A stretch of DNA of 64,000 nucleotides from Flavobacterium sp. (GCF_029945805.1 NZ_JAQSDH010000033.1:155579-219578), one strand, 5' to 3'; shown: positions 16,026 through 25,832, counted from the first letter of the stretch. Notes: a model not told the origin generated them from the letters alone. Translations and numbers: made by a program.

Positions 16026-16087
16026 AGCCAGGTTAGTATAGGTAAAATGGATTTTGTTACAGTTGTAAAACTACGAAATTCAAAAGC

Positions 16088-16191
16088 CAATATCAAAAAG
16101 CAATATCAAAAAGCAATGTCAAAAAGCAATATCAAAAAGCAATATCAAAAATCAATATCAAAAATCAATATCAAAAAGCAATGTCAAACTT
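16088..16191. repeat. 13-bp tandem repeat, eight copies
   Basis: Consensus CAATATCAAAAAG with variants at positions 5 and 13; copies begin at 16088, 16101, 16114, 16127, 16140, 16153, 16166 and 16179, the last one diverging at its end. It lies between the divergent sigma factor and S1-protein genes. Confidence 0.92.
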
Positions 16192-16244
16192 CTAATTTCC
16201 ATTTTCTAACTTCTAACTTCTAATTTCTGACTTCTAATTTCTAT
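16189..16244. repeat. 7-bp array following the 13-bp tandem
   Basis: Eight heptamers in register: CTTCTAA, TTTCCAT, TTTCTAA, CTTCTAA, CTTCTAA, TTTCTGA, CTTCTAA, TTTCTAT. The final bases run into TATCTTTG at 16242-16249, which fits the -7 consensus of the next gene. Confidence 0.88.
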
Positions 16245-16249
16245 CTTTG
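16242..16249 (+). promoter_or_regulatory. -7 box of the S1 RNA-binding protein gene
   Basis: TATCTTTG fits TAnnTTTG and is 25 bases before the ATG at 16275. The expected -33 TTG would fall inside the 7-bp array and is not present, although TTC and CTG trinucleotides occur there. Confidence 0.5.
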
Positions 16250-16274
16250 TCCCACAAAATTACAAGCATACATC

Positions 16275-17105
16275 ATGGAAATAGGACATTACAATACACT
16301 CAAAATTGACAGAGAAACCAAAGTCGGACTTTTTTTAACCGATGGGAAAGACGATGTTTTATTACCGGTGAAATATGTTCCAAAGGAATATAACATAGGC
16401 GATGATCTTATTGTATTTGTATATCTTGACCATGAAGAACGACCGGTAGCTACTACATTAGAGCCGTATATTTTAATGGATGAATTTGGTTTACTTCGTG
16501 TAAATTATGTAAATAATTTTGGAGCTTTCATGGATTGGGGATTAGAAAAAGATTTGTTTGTTCCGTTTAAAGAGCAAGCACGTCCAATGGAAAAAGGAAA
16601 GCGTTACCTCGTTTTTGCTTTTATGGATGAAAAAACCAACCGACTTATGGCATCAAGTAAAACCAATCAGTTTTTGAAAAATGATGAACTAACGGTTGCC
16701 GTTGGTGATGAAGTAGATCTAATTATTTCGCATATCACCGAATTAGGAATCAACGTAATCATAAATGATATTCATAAAGGACTGTTGTATAAAGATCAGG
16801 TTTATGATGATATTAGAACCGGTGACCGAATGACAGGTTATATCAAAACCATTCGTCCTGATAATAAAATTGATGTTTCACTACAAAAATTGGGTTATGA
16901 AAACATTGAGCCAAACGCAGAAAAAATACTTGACGAACTTAAAGCCAGCCGAGGTTTCCTAAGATTGAACGATAACAGCCATCCAGAAGATATCAAGACG
17001 GTATTGAAGATGAGTAAAAAGACTTTCAAAAAAGCGATTGGTTCACTTTATAAAGACAAACTCATCGAGATTAAAGAAGACGGAATTTATTTGGTGAAAG
17101 AATAA
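16275..17105 (+). CDS. S1-like RNA-binding protein, CvfB family
   Basis: A 276-residue protein with the CvfB layout: an N-terminal S1-like module (LKIDRETKVGLFLTDGKDDVLLP), a second S1 module (GLLRVNYVNNFGAFMDWGLEKDLFVP), a third near 140-210 (GDRMTGYIKTIRPDNKIDVSLQ), and a C-terminal winged-helix segment (FLRLNDNSHPEDIKTVLKMSKKTFKKAIGSLYK). In firmicutes CvfB affects virulence gene expression through RNA binding; the role in Bacteroidota is less clear. It ends directly against the convergent serine hydrolase gene. Confidence 0.9.
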   Translation: MEIGHYNTLKIDRETKVGLFLTDGKDDVLLPVKYVPKEYNIGDDLIVFVYLDHEERPVATTLEPYILMDEFGLLRVNYVNNFGAFMDWGLEKDLFVPFKEQARPMEKGKRYLVFAFMDEKTNRLMASSKTNQFLKNDELTVAVGDEVDLIISHITELGINVIINDIHKGLLYKDQVYDDIRTGDRMTGYIKTIRPDNKIDVSLQKLGYENIEPNAEKILDELKASRGFLRLNDNSHPEDIKTVLKMSKKTFKKAIGSLYKDKLIEIKEDGIYLVKE

Positions 17106-18338
17106 TTAGTGTCCAAGTTCCTGCAGTTCTTGTTCTGTTGGTACTGGAGTTTCAATTTCTGTTTTCTTTTTATAAAAAAGGCTACTCACCAGACTTAAAG
17201 TTGAGTAGGGTCTGTTTGAATATTTATTTCCCAAGCACACCACTGTTACTGTATCTTTTCGCACTGGCACAAATGACGTATTGTTTCCATGCCACCAGCC
17301 GTTGTGATAAATCATTTTTTCACTAGTAGGCGGCAAAAATCGCATACGCATTCCCAAGCCATAATCTTTGATGGGTTTTGCTACTTTTAAGGCGCTGTAA
17401 CCAGAATACGCTTGCTGTAATAGTTCGGGTTTTAGAAAATCGGCAGAGTAGGTTGCCAAGTCAAATTTGACCAAATCTCTAGGAGTAGAATAAATATTTT
17501 TATCGCCATACAAATCATCAAACTGATCCCAAGGGAATATATTATTTCCTCTGTATGATTTTGATGAAGTTTCCTTATCTGTACTGTAGTTGAAAACAGA
17601 AGTGTTTTTCATTCCCAAGGGTTTAAAAACCAATTCCTGCATCGCCATACGGTAATTCAATCCGGTAGCTTTTTCAATAATTAGTGCCAGAATAATATAA
17701 TTGGTATTGCAATAATCAAAACGCGTGTTGTTAGGACTAATGAGTTTAAACTTATTCTGAACCATCAAATTAAACACATCTTGATTGGTTAGGATTTTGC
17801 TCTTGTTCCAGTTTTTTTTCATCAACTCTGGAAATTTAGAATAGTGCTGCAAACCACTGCGGTGATTAAGTAAAGTACGAATGGTTGTGTTGGGGTAAGG
17901 AAATTTAGGGAGCCAGTCTGTCACCTTTTGATCCAGCGTGATATTATCCTGCTGCACTAATCTTAGAATTGCCGTCGCAGTCAATACTTTACTGACCGAA
18001 GCCAAATGTATTGGAGTTGTGGCTGTAATTTTTTCTCCCGTTTTGGCATTGGAAAAACCTTTATAATCTTCATAGAGAACACGACCATTTTTGACCACGA
18101 TAAAGCCGCCACTATAAAACGGCGAGTTGATATTTTTGTTGTAAAAGGAATCGATAAAATGTTTTTTTTCTGCAATATAAGCTTCGGAAACCTTTCCCAT
18201 TTTAATTGGAAATGTTGAGCTTATATGTAAACTATCATCTGGTTTTTGTCCGATTGGTGCTGTTGTTTCTTCTCCTGTTTTTGGACTGGAAAAGAAGTAT
18301 GTTATCAATAAAAGAAAGGCAAGTAGCGTAAACTTCAT
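17106..18338 (-). CDS. exported serine hydrolase (class C beta-lactamase family)
   Basis: A 410-residue protein with an N-terminal hydrophobic export signal (MKFTLLAFLLLITYFFSS). The SxxK motif is SVSK in HLASVSKVLTATAI, the YxN motif is YCN, and the third motif is HNG in MIYHNGWWHGN. It is a paralogue in fold, but not a close copy, of the lipoprotein at 8367. Likely periplasmic or surface hydrolase on peptidoglycan-related or ester substrates. Its stop codon touches the stop of the S1-protein gene. Confidence 0.88.
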   Translation of the reverse strand: MKFTLLAFLLLITYFFSSPKTGEETTAPIGQKPDDSLHISSTFPIKMGKVSEAYIAEKKHFIDSFYNKNINSPFYSGGFIVVKNGRVLYEDYKGFSNAKTGEKITATTPIHLASVSKVLTATAILRLVQQDNITLDQKVTDWLPKFPYPNTTIRTLLNHRSGLQHYSKFPELMKKNWNKSKILTNQDVFNLMVQNKFKLISPNNTRFDYCNTNYIILALIIEKATGLNYRMAMQELVFKPLGMKNTSVFNYSTDKETSSKSYRGNNIFPWDQFDDLYGDKNIYSTPRDLVKFDLATYSADFLKPELLQQAYSGYSALKVAKPIKDYGLGMRMRFLPPTSEKMIYHNGWWHGNNTSFVPVRKDTVTVVCLGNKYSNRPYSTLSLVSSLFYKKKTEIETPVPTEQELQELGH

Positions 18339-18495
18339 AATGAATGTAAAGTTTACAATTATAACACTATTTAGCCAAAATAAATACCTTTACTTTCTAA
18401 AGTTATCCCTGATTTATTAATACTAACAAACCTGGACAAGTTTTAACACAAGCCAGGTTTTAGGGCAAAAAAACACAAAAGAGGCTAACTGATTT

Positions 18496-19311
18496 CTAGA
18501 GAGCTACTTTGATCGGAAGAAGGTATTGCGTTCTTACTTTTTCACCGTCTTTATATCCCGGTTCCCATTTCACTTTTAGTTTTTTCAATACTTTGATAGC
18601 TTCTCGTTCCAAATTTTTATCAGAACCTCTAACGACTTTAATGTCGGTCATTGAGCCATCTCTTTCAATTACAAAAGCCATTATAACATTTACCGAGAAT
18701 GAACTACTTTCAATTTCTTCTTTATCGATAGTGTTGCCAACGTATTGATAGAATTTTTCTATTCCGCCAGGATATTTCGGAAGTCGGTCCAATTCATTCG
18801 TTGTTACTGGTCCGTCTGGCTTATCAGTCATTATAGTTCCAATGGTGTTTACTCCCGAAAGTGCTGGTGTGTCAATAGCTGGTCCGTTATCAGTTCCACT
18901 GCCTGTTGTTGTCGTTTGAGGTACGATATCAGTGTTTTTTACAACGTCAACTTCTGTATCTGGATTTTTATCAGCAACATATTTTTTAAACTTATTTGGT
19001 GAATTGGCACTTGATGCTTGTTGAATAGGTTCTACTTTAGGCTTTACAATTTCAGGTTTCGGTTCCAAATCTATCGGTACAATTGTTGGACCTTTCGGAA
19101 TACTAGCTATGGGTACATCTGGCATTTTTGTAAAGGAGGAGAAAATCATCCAGCCACCAACTAATACTAGCACTAAGGCAATACTACTAAAGAAGGCAAT
19201 CAATGTAGTTCGGGAATTTTCCTGACGCAATTGGTAGGCGCCATAAGCTTTGTTTTTGTCTTCAAAAACTAGATTGATCCAGTTTTTTTCATAGATACTA
19301 ACGTTTGACAT
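18496..19311 (-). CDS. TonB family energy-transducing protein
   Basis: A 271-residue TonB-type protein. The start MSNVSIYEKNWINLVFEDKNKAYGAYQLRQ is the standard cytoplasmic leader of Bacteroidota TonB proteins, followed by one membrane helix (about 33-58), a proline-rich periplasmic linker (PKPEIVKPKVEPIQQ) and the C-terminal TonB domain with KYPGGIEKFYQYVG and EAIKVLKKLKVKWEPGYKDGEKV. It transmits proton-motive force to outer-membrane receptors. No ExbB/ExbD genes are near. Confidence 0.92.
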   Translation of the reverse strand: MSNVSIYEKNWINLVFEDKNKAYGAYQLRQENSRTTLIAFFSSIALVLVLVGGWMIFSSFTKMPDVPIASIPKGPTIVPIDLEPKPEIVKPKVEPIQQASSANSPNKFKKYVADKNPDTEVDVVKNTDIVPQTTTTGSGTDNGPAIDTPALSGVNTIGTIMTDKPDGPVTTNELDRLPKYPGGIEKFYQYVGNTIDKEEIESSSFSVNVIMAFVIERDGSMTDIKVVRGSDKNLEREAIKVLKKLKVKWEPGYKDGEKVRTQYLLPIKVAL

Positions 19312-19472
19312 AATTCAATGGTTTTAAGTTAAGTATCAATGTTACATAAGCAGCAGTAATTTAGTATAAAACGCGGAAAATTATAGAATAGTATATATTT
19401 TGTTAATTATTTTAAAAATAAAATAACAAAGCCTTAAAATGTTGAGGATTTATAAGGGTTTTAAGAAATGTA

Positions 19473-20024
19473 TTATTTCTTGTTTTCGATAATTTCTGCT
19501 AATAATTTTTTGGCGCGAAGCAATTTAATCTTAACGTTGCTCAAAGGTTCGCCAAGTTGTTCAGCAATTTCCTGATAGCTCATTTCTTGAAAGTAACGCA
19601 ACTGAATTACTTCTTGATAATGCGGTTTTAATTCCTTTATGAATTGCAATAAACGCGAAAGATTTTGCTCTGTAATCAAAGCATCTTCCACCGAGGGTGA
19701 TGTATCGGCAATGTTGTAAGCCAATTGATCTTCTTCATCCGTAATCTCTACAAAAAGAGTCGATTTCTTTTTGCGTAGCATGTCAATATGGACATTTTTG
19801 GCAATAGCGATTAGCCAAGTATTGAATTGAAAATCGGGGTTGTAAGTGGCAATTTTATCGAATGCTTTAGAGAAGGTTTCGATGGCAATATCTTCGGAAT
19901 CGGTTTCGTTTTCGGTACGTTTTAGCATAAAGCCATACACTTCATTCCAGTAATGATCCAGAAGAAAAGTGAAGGCAACCTGATCGCCTTTCTTCGCTTT
20001 TTCTATGTATAGATTTATTTCCAA
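19473..20024 (-). CDS. ECF-type RNA polymerase sigma factor
   Basis: A 183-residue sigma-70 family protein with region 2 (DSEDIAIETFSKAFDKIATYNPDFQFNTWLIAIAKN) and region 4 (LRYFQEMSYQEIAEQLGEPLSNVKIKLLRAKKLL). The start overlaps the end of the glycosyltransferase gene by ten bases, so the two are co-transcribed. No anti-sigma gene follows. It is one of two ECF sigma genes in the window and differs from the one at 15531. Confidence 0.92.
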   Translation of the reverse strand: MEINLYIEKAKKGDQVAFTFLLDHYWNEVYGFMLKRTENETDSEDIAIETFSKAFDKIATYNPDFQFNTWLIAIAKNVHIDMLRKKKSTLFVEITDEEDQLAYNIADTSPSVEDALITEQNLSRLLQFIKELKPHYQEVIQLRYFQEMSYQEIAEQLGEPLSNVKIKLLRAKKLLAEIIENKK

Positions 20025-21121
20025 TGTACTGGTTTTGAGGAAGTATTTGTAATAAATACATTTAATTGGGTGAAAACTACTATGATTTCAATTATTGGAA
20101 ACCAATACATCACGTCTTTTTCTTTTAGCTTTCCAGCGGCAAATCCCATTATAATCCACGCAAAAATATATCGGAACCCAATAATACTAAGAACAGCAAT
20201 CCATTGGAATTGGAAAATTAATAAAACGATTGGCAATAACAGAAACAGTAACTGAGTTACATAGAATATTCCGAGTTGGTTTTGATCAAAAATTTTGTAA
20301 TGCTTGGCTGTAGAAACGTGGCGTCGCTTTTGGGTAAACCAATCTTTGAACGATGTTTTTGGCCTTGAATGCGTAAAGCTTTCGGGCATGTAACAAACGG
20401 TAGTGTTTTTTGCTTCGGCAGCCTGATTGATAAATAAATCGTCATCGCCCGAACGTATTTTCATGTGATCCATAAAGCCACGAACCTTGAAAAATTCTTC
20501 TCTTTTGTAGGCTAAATTACGACCAACGCCCATATAAGGCTTTCCTAATTTTGCCCAAGAAAAATATTGTGTTGCCGATAATAAAGTTTCAAAACGGATG
20601 ATTTTATTCAGGAATGACCCCGCAATTTTTTCATAAGCGCCATATCCTAAAACGATAGTTTTTTCTACCGTAAATTGCGAACTCATACTAGTGATCCACT
20701 CTTTTGATGCCGGTACGCAATCAGCATCTGTAAATAAAAGATATTCATATTTAGCTGCTTTGATACCTAAGGTTAAAGCATATTTTTTGTTACCCCAAAA
20801 AGCTTCATTGTTTTCAACTTTAACCAATTTTATATTTGAATGCAACTTCTCATATTCTTCAAAAACTTCGAGCGTACCATCGCTTGACGCATCATCAATT
20901 AATACAATTTCAAATTGTGGATAATTTTGTTCGACAAGCAACGGAATCAAAAGTCGAACATTTTCTTCCTCATTTTTTGCGCAAACAATTACGGATACCG
21001 GGATTCTTTTTGGAGTAGCGGTTTGAGGTTTAGCAAACGAGAATTTACTAAAAACAACAATGTAATACAAGAATTGAACAACAACAACTACAACAAATAA
21101 ACAGAAAATAGATAGTAACAT
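20015..21121 (-). CDS. membrane glycosyltransferase, family 2
   Basis: A 368-residue glycosyltransferase. The ATG at 21121 gives MLLSIFCLFVVVVVVQFLYY, an N-terminal membrane helix, followed by the GT-A domain: VSVIVCAKNEEENV, VLIDDASSDGT, the metal-binding FTDADC, the acceptor region SGDDDLF and the QKRRH motif in place of QxxRW. Two or three helices close the chain (about 285-360). It resembles processive or polyprenyl-linked sugar transferases. A frame reaching back to 21181 would add 20 residues before the membrane helix. Confidence 0.88.
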   Translation of the reverse strand: MLLSIFCLFVVVVVVQFLYYIVVFSKFSFAKPQTATPKRIPVSVIVCAKNEEENVRLLIPLLVEQNYPQFEIVLIDDASSDGTLEVFEEYEKLHSNIKLVKVENNEAFWGNKKYALTLGIKAAKYEYLLFTDADCVPASKEWITSMSSQFTVEKTIVLGYGAYEKIAGSFLNKIIRFETLLSATQYFSWAKLGKPYMGVGRNLAYKREEFFKVRGFMDHMKIRSGDDDLFINQAAEAKNTTVCYMPESFTHSRPKTSFKDWFTQKRRHVSTAKHYKIFDQNQLGIFYVTQLLFLLLPIVLLIFQFQWIAVLSIIGFRYIFAWIIMGFAAGKLKEKDVMYWFPIIEIIVVFTQLNVFITNTSSKPVHWK

Positions 21122-21196
21122 AGCGCTTTCTTCGACTTTAAAAAGGTCTGCAAATGTAGGTATTCCGAATGCAATAAACAATCGAAAATTAACATT

Positions 21197-21808
21197 TTAC
21201 TTTCTGTTTTTTTTCATCTCTTTTGCAATGGCAATCGCTTGAGTATCATTCGTTTTTTCGAGTTCAGAAATGATCGTTTTGTAGTTTTTATCGTCCCTGT
21301 TTTGGGATAATTTTTTCTTGGCTTCCATAGCAGTTATTTCAATTTCAAATGAAACAATTCCTCTAGCTTGGAGCATGGTTTTCTTTGATAGTTCTTCTAC
21401 ACGAATAGGATTTTCTGATTTGGATTCGTACTTATCGACCAGTCTTTTCAAGGCTTCGATGCTTTCTTCTAGTGAATGAATTTTTAATTTTCCATAAACA
21501 TGCACCGCTAGATAATTCCATGTCGGAACATTTTCATGATCGTACCATGAAGAAGAAATATAAGTATGTGGTCCCGAAAAAATAGCTAGAACGTCATCAT
21601 TGAATCTGAAGCTTTCTGCCTGAGGATTTTCTTTGGAAATGTGCCCGACCAAAATTTGTTTTCCATTTTTTTCTTCCAAAAGCAACGGAATATGTGTCGC
21701 CCAAGGCTTTCCATCCGTTTGATTCACGAGAATTCCAAATCCATTCTGATAAATGAAGTTTTGGATCTCTTGTTGATTGTCATTTTTATAGAGTTCTGGA
21801 ATGTACAC
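21197..21808 (-). CDS. FMN-binding PaiB-family protein
   Basis: A 203-residue PaiB-type flavin-binding split-barrel protein: MYIPELYKNDN, the central ATHIPLLLEE and GHISKENPQ, FSGPHTYISSSWYDHENVPTWNY and a C-terminal segment with EVELSKKT-like residues. In Bacillus PaiB is a negative transcriptional regulator of sporulation and protease genes; in Bacteroidota the role is unproven and the family may simply bind FMN. It stands between murB and a glycosyltransferase on the same strand. Confidence 0.88.
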   Translation of the reverse strand: MYIPELYKNDNQQEIQNFIYQNGFGILVNQTDGKPWATHIPLLLEEKNGKQILVGHISKENPQAESFRFNDDVLAIFSGPHTYISSSWYDHENVPTWNYLAVHVYGKLKIHSLEESIEALKRLVDKYESKSENPIRVEELSKKTMLQARGIVSFEIEITAMEAKKKLSQNRDDKNYKTIISELEKTNDTQAIAIAKEMKKNRK

Positions 21809-21855
21809 AATTAATTATGAATTGGTTTTCTTATTACTAATCTCTTTTCCCTTTT

Positions 21856-22869
21856 TCAAATCACATTAACTTCAGCTTCAATAGCGATTCCAAATTCCTT
21901 TAGAATGGTAGCCTGAATATCTTTCGAAACATTCAAAATTTCTTGTCCTGTAGCATTTCCATAATTTACTAAAACTAATGCTTGATTTTTATGAATTCCA
22001 GCATCGCCAAAACGCTTTCCTTTGAAACCAGCTCTTTCAATAAGCCAACCTGCTGGGACTTTCACTTCAGTTTCTGAAATTACATAATGCGGCATTTCAG
22101 GATGTAAAGCATGTGCTTTCTCGTAATTTTCTTTGGAAATAATTGGATTTTTGAAGAAACTTCCACTGTTTCCTAATTCTTTTGGATCCGGCAATTTACT
22201 TTGACGAATAGCAATTACCGCATTGGAAACATCCTTTAAAGTAGGAGCGGAGACGTTTTGCTTCTCTAATTCCTTAGTGATATCGCCGTAGGATATATTG
22301 ATTTTATGATTGCGTTTTGTCAGTTTAAAAACAACAGAAGTTATAATGAATTGATCTTTCACATCGTTCTTGAAAATACTTTCTCTGTACCCAAAACGGC
22401 AGTCTTCTTTACTAAACGTTTTCATTTGCTGAGTCGCAATATTAATAGCCTCACATGAAACAAATGTATCTTTGATTTCGGTTCCGTATGCACCAATATT
22501 CTGCACTGGAGTCGTGCCAAGATTGCCTGGAATGAGTGACATATTTTCTAATCCGCCGAAGTTTTGACCAATGGTCCAAAGAACAAATTCGTGCCAATTT
22601 TCACCAGCTTGGCTTTCAACCCAAACGAAATCATCGTCTTCTTTTAGGATTTTTTTTCCTTTCAAATCAATATGAATGACCAAAGCCTCGATATCTCTTG
22701 TCAACAGCATATTGCTTCCGCCACCAAGAATGAACTTTGGTTCTGATAGATTTTGCTGCAAAATATTTTTTAAATCTTCCACAGAATGAACCGCTACAAA
22801 CTGTCGGGCTTTGGCTTCAATACCAAAGGTGTTGTATTTTTTTAAAGAGAAGTTGCTTTGGACCGTCAT
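21856..22869 (-). CDS. murB: UDP-N-acetylmuramate dehydrogenase
   Basis: The 337-residue flavoenzyme that reduces UDP-GlcNAc-enolpyruvate to UDP-MurNAc with NADPH. The FAD-binding motif FILGGGSNMLLT, the segment LIPGNLGTTPVQNIGAYG, RESIFK and the catalytic GNSGSFFKNP are present, which marks the type I (E. coli-like) form, with the extra loop GYRESIF. The N-terminal start is at ATG 22869. It lies downstream of asparagine synthase in the same direction. Confidence 0.97.
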   Translation of the reverse strand: MTVQSNFSLKKYNTFGIEAKARQFVAVHSVEDLKNILQQNLSEPKFILGGGSNMLLTRDIEALVIHIDLKGKKILKEDDDFVWVESQAGENWHEFVLWTIGQNFGGLENMSLIPGNLGTTPVQNIGAYGTEIKDTFVSCEAINIATQQMKTFSKEDCRFGYRESIFKNDVKDQFIITSVVFKLTKRNHKINISYGDITKELEKQNVSAPTLKDVSNAVIAIRQSKLPDPKELGNSGSFFKNPIISKENYEKAHALHPEMPHYVISETEVKVPAGWLIERAGFKGKRFGDAGIHKNQALVLVNYGNATGQEILNVSKDIQATILKEFGIAIEAEVNVI

Positions 22870-22910
22870 GCTTAAAAAATATTTGATGACAAAAGTAAGC
22901 CAAAGATTTT

Positions 22911-24758
22911 TTAAACAAATTTATTATAATAGTTTTTTTGCCATTTGTGGAGCATAAATAGAGGCATAAAATAAGGCAGGATTTTAGTATTTCCTTTTCT
23001 GACTTCGGCAACTAATTTTTGACCGTCCAGATTTTCCAACATTGGTATCTCAAAAATTGGGCTTTTAGCAAAATGGTCCAATTCGTCTATGAATCTGGGA
23101 AAACTCAATAAATAGCTTCCCCAAGGTGCACTCAATCCAATTTTTCTGAAATCGAGAATCTCTTTAGGAAGTCGGTTTTCCATCGTTGTTTTAAGAATAA
23201 ATTTACCTTTTTTACCACTAAACATCCATTTATCGTCTAATGTTCCCAAACCGGCAATTAATCTTTGATCTAAAAAAGGCTCTCTGCATTCGATAGAAGT
23301 TCCCATAGTGCAACGATCGTTTCTATCTAATAGCGAGCATAAATAGGTGTGTTGGTCAAAATACAAAGCTTGACGTTGTAGATTTTTTGGATATAATTCT
23401 TGTGCTTCTTTTAAAATTTGGTACCTATATTCATTTACTGGTTTCTTTTTGTTGCCATAAAACTGATTGATGTCTTCTGGATACACATTAGAACCGTTGA
23501 AAATTACCAAGTCAGCTTCACTGTTAATTTTTGAATAGCGGAATAATTTATCGTAACGAGGTTTTTTATTAAAGGTTTCAAATTTGCTGATTTGCGAAAT
23601 TACTTTTAATAAAGAAGGGTTTTTTAAAGCTTTATAGCGAACGTAACCGCCCATTAATTCGTCGGCGCCTTCCCCTGAAAGCAACACTTTTACTTTTGGT
23701 TTAGCCAATTTCGCAATAGCCAGAAGATGCGGCTCATTAAGGTGCATAATTGGTTCGTCCTGGTAATAGGATGCTTCAATTAGGTTTTGATATAAACTTT
23801 CATTTTCTAGTTTAGTATGATTGAAAGTGTATCCGTAATCATCCGTAATTTTCTTTGCCAAATGGTATTCGTTGTGCTCCTCTTCAGAAAAACTGATATT
23901 GAAGGTTTCAATTTTTTGGAATTTTTGTGCGTGTAATGAAGATAAAATCGAGCATGAATCTAATCCGCCGCTCAACAATACTCCGACCGGAACATCACTG
24001 ATCATTCTTAGTTTTACCGAGTCAAAAAAAGTTTCTTCAAACCATTTTTTCGGGTTGAGAATTGGAGTATGTTTCTGAATTTGTTCTTTTAGATTCCACC
24101 AACGAGTCGTTTTGCTGTTTCCTTTTTCATCGATAACCATATAATGTCCAGGAAGCAATTTTTTTACATCTGTAAATAAGGTATCTGCTCCAGCAACAAA
24201 GCGGTTGAAAATGTATTCTTGCATGCCGTTTTCCGAAATTTCGATTGGAACTCCCGCTGCAAATAGCGCCTTTTGTTCGGAAGCGAAATATAAAGTGCTC
24301 TTATACACGCAATAGTATAAAGGTTTTACACCCATTCGGTCACGGCAAAGCGTCAATTTTTTTTCTACCGTATCCCAAATAGCAAAGGCAAACATTCCGT
24401 TAAGACGGTGCAGCATTTCCAGTCCGTATAATTCGAAAAGGTTGAGTAAAACTTCCGTATCGGAACCTGATTTTAAAGTAATTCCTTTACTTTTTAATTC
24501 GGGATAAAAAGATTGGTAATTATAGATTTCACCGTTAAAAACGATGCTATATCTTCCGTTATCTGAAATAAAGGGTTGATGTCCTGCGGATGAAGTGTCA
24601 ATAATGGATAAGCGTCTGTGACCTAGTCCAATGTTATTGTCGAGATATATTCCTGCATCATCTGGACCTCGGTGCTCCAGAATATCGCGCATTTTAATCA
24701 GTTGATCTTTATCAACTTGTTTATAATTTAAATGGAAAATTCCATTAATCCCACACAT
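22911..24758 (-). CDS. asnB: asparagine synthase (glutamine-hydrolysing)
   Basis: A 615-residue class II amidotransferase. Residue C2 in MCGINGIF is the glutaminase nucleophile; the N domain includes LEHRGPDDAG and FNGEIYN. The synthetase domain has the ATP-binding loop LSGGLDS and the segment LSGEGADELMGGY. In this setting next to a GT4 glycosyltransferase it belongs to the branch often placed in polysaccharide gene clusters, where it may amidate sugars instead of aspartate. The preceding gene is 6 bases away, so they are co-transcribed. Confidence 0.9.
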   Translation of the reverse strand: MCGINGIFHLNYKQVDKDQLIKMRDILEHRGPDDAGIYLDNNIGLGHRRLSIIDTSSAGHQPFISDNGRYSIVFNGEIYNYQSFYPELKSKGITLKSGSDTEVLLNLFELYGLEMLHRLNGMFAFAIWDTVEKKLTLCRDRMGVKPLYYCVYKSTLYFASEQKALFAAGVPIEISENGMQEYIFNRFVAGADTLFTDVKKLLPGHYMVIDEKGNSKTTRWWNLKEQIQKHTPILNPKKWFEETFFDSVKLRMISDVPVGVLLSGGLDSCSILSSLHAQKFQKIETFNISFSEEEHNEYHLAKKITDDYGYTFNHTKLENESLYQNLIEASYYQDEPIMHLNEPHLLAIAKLAKPKVKVLLSGEGADELMGGYVRYKALKNPSLLKVISQISKFETFNKKPRYDKLFRYSKINSEADLVIFNGSNVYPEDINQFYGNKKKPVNEYRYQILKEAQELYPKNLQRQALYFDQHTYLCSLLDRNDRCTMGTSIECREPFLDQRLIAGLGTLDDKWMFSGKKGKFILKTTMENRLPKEILDFRKIGLSAPWGSYLLSFPRFIDELDHFAKSPIFEIPMLENLDGQKLVAEVRKGNTKILPYFMPLFMLHKWQKNYYNKFV

Positions 24759-24764
24759 ATTTTT

Positions 24765-25832
24765 CTAAGAAGTAGTCGATTTAATTTTGATTAAATCATT
24801 ATAAGTATCAGCAATTTTTTTCATGTTTGTTTTGTAGTTAGCTTTTTCTTCTACAAGTTTCCTATTCTCAATAATAGCGTTTTCAGTAACTTTAGGATTG
24901 TTAAATGCCCACTCCAATTCTTCGGCTAATTTAGTATGATTTTCGGATTTTACAAGTATTCCATTAACTTTTTCTTTTATCCAATTTTTATTCCCTGGCA
25001 GATTGCTCACGATGGGGAAACAGCCGCATGCCATGGCTTCAAAAAGGGAGGCTGAAACGCCTTCGGTTATTGGCATACTGATATAAAAATTAGACTGCTG
25101 GAGAAATTTTGGAATATCAAAATTGTGTACTCTTCCGGTAAAATCAACTTCGGTTTGTATATTTAATTCTTTAGCTAAAAATCTTAGGTTTTTTAATTCA
25201 ATCCCATCACCAACGATTATCAACTTAAACGGAATGTTTTTTTGTTTCAGAATACCAAAAGCTCTTAAAATTACATCATGTTTGTATTCAGGTTGCAAGG
25301 CTCGAGTCACAACCGCATGAATCATTCTCGTATCGGAAGTATTCTTAAATTCGAATAAATCTAGGTTTATTCCTTTTGGTAAAAGCAGTACTTTTGACAT
25401 TTCGACATTGCTTTCTTTCATGTGTTGTGCCATAACATCGCCCCACGCATGAATTAAGTCAGCGTTTTTGAAGGCGTAATTTTGAAGGATTTTTTTTAAA
25501 AGATAGGTTGCAGAATTTGTTGGCCATAAATCGGAGATTCCTTGCTGGGCAACTGCCATTGGTTTAACGCCGCAGATAGCAGCTAAGTATCCGTAACTAG
25601 TAGTTCGTTCGGCAATAACCATGTCGGGGTTGAGCTTTTTAGCTGTACTTTTTATCGTTAGTATTGCTTTTGACAATTCAAAAATACGTTTAACTCTATT
25701 AACACCATTATTATTGTTCCCCAATTCCCAGGTTACAATTTCGAAATCGCCAAAGTCCCTAAGGCCATTCATCCAAGTTATAGCATCGGCGCGATAGGTT
25801 TCGCCAAGAAATAGAATTCGTTTTTTTGGCAT
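24765..25832 (-). CDS. glycosyltransferase family 4 (GT-B fold)
   Basis: A 355-residue GT-B enzyme. The N domain starts KRILFLGETYRADAITWMNG, and the donor-binding domain includes VTRALQPEYKHDVILRAF, FKLIIVGDGIELKNL and the EX7E element ITEGVSASLFEAMACG with SNLPGNKNWI. It would transfer a sugar nucleotide to a lipid-linked or polysaccharide acceptor. It directly precedes asparagine synthase and follows DUF2461 by 6 bases, so a single transcript is likely. Confidence 0.88.
   Translation of the reverse strand: MPKKRILFLGETYRADAITWMNGLRDFGDFEIVTWELGNNNNGVNRVKRIFELSKAILTIKSTAKKLNPDMVIAERTTSYGYLAAICGVKPMAVAQQGISDLWPTNSATYLLKKILQNYAFKNADLIHAWGDVMAQHMKESNVEMSKVLLLPKGINLDLFEFKNTSDTRMIHAVVTRALQPEYKHDVILRAFGILKQKNIPFKLIIVGDGIELKNLRFLAKELNIQTEVDFTGRVHNFDIPKFLQQSNFYISMPITEGVSASLFEAMACGCFPIVSNLPGNKNWIKEKVNGILVKSENHTKLAEELEWAFNNPKVTENAIIENRKLVEEKANYKTNMKKIADTYNDLIKIKSTTS

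Noticed and set aside
16005..16223. 72-codon plus-strand frame rich in KQYQK and NIKK
   Set aside because: It is simply the translation of the 13-bp tandem and the 7-bp array, and overlaps the sigma factor start.
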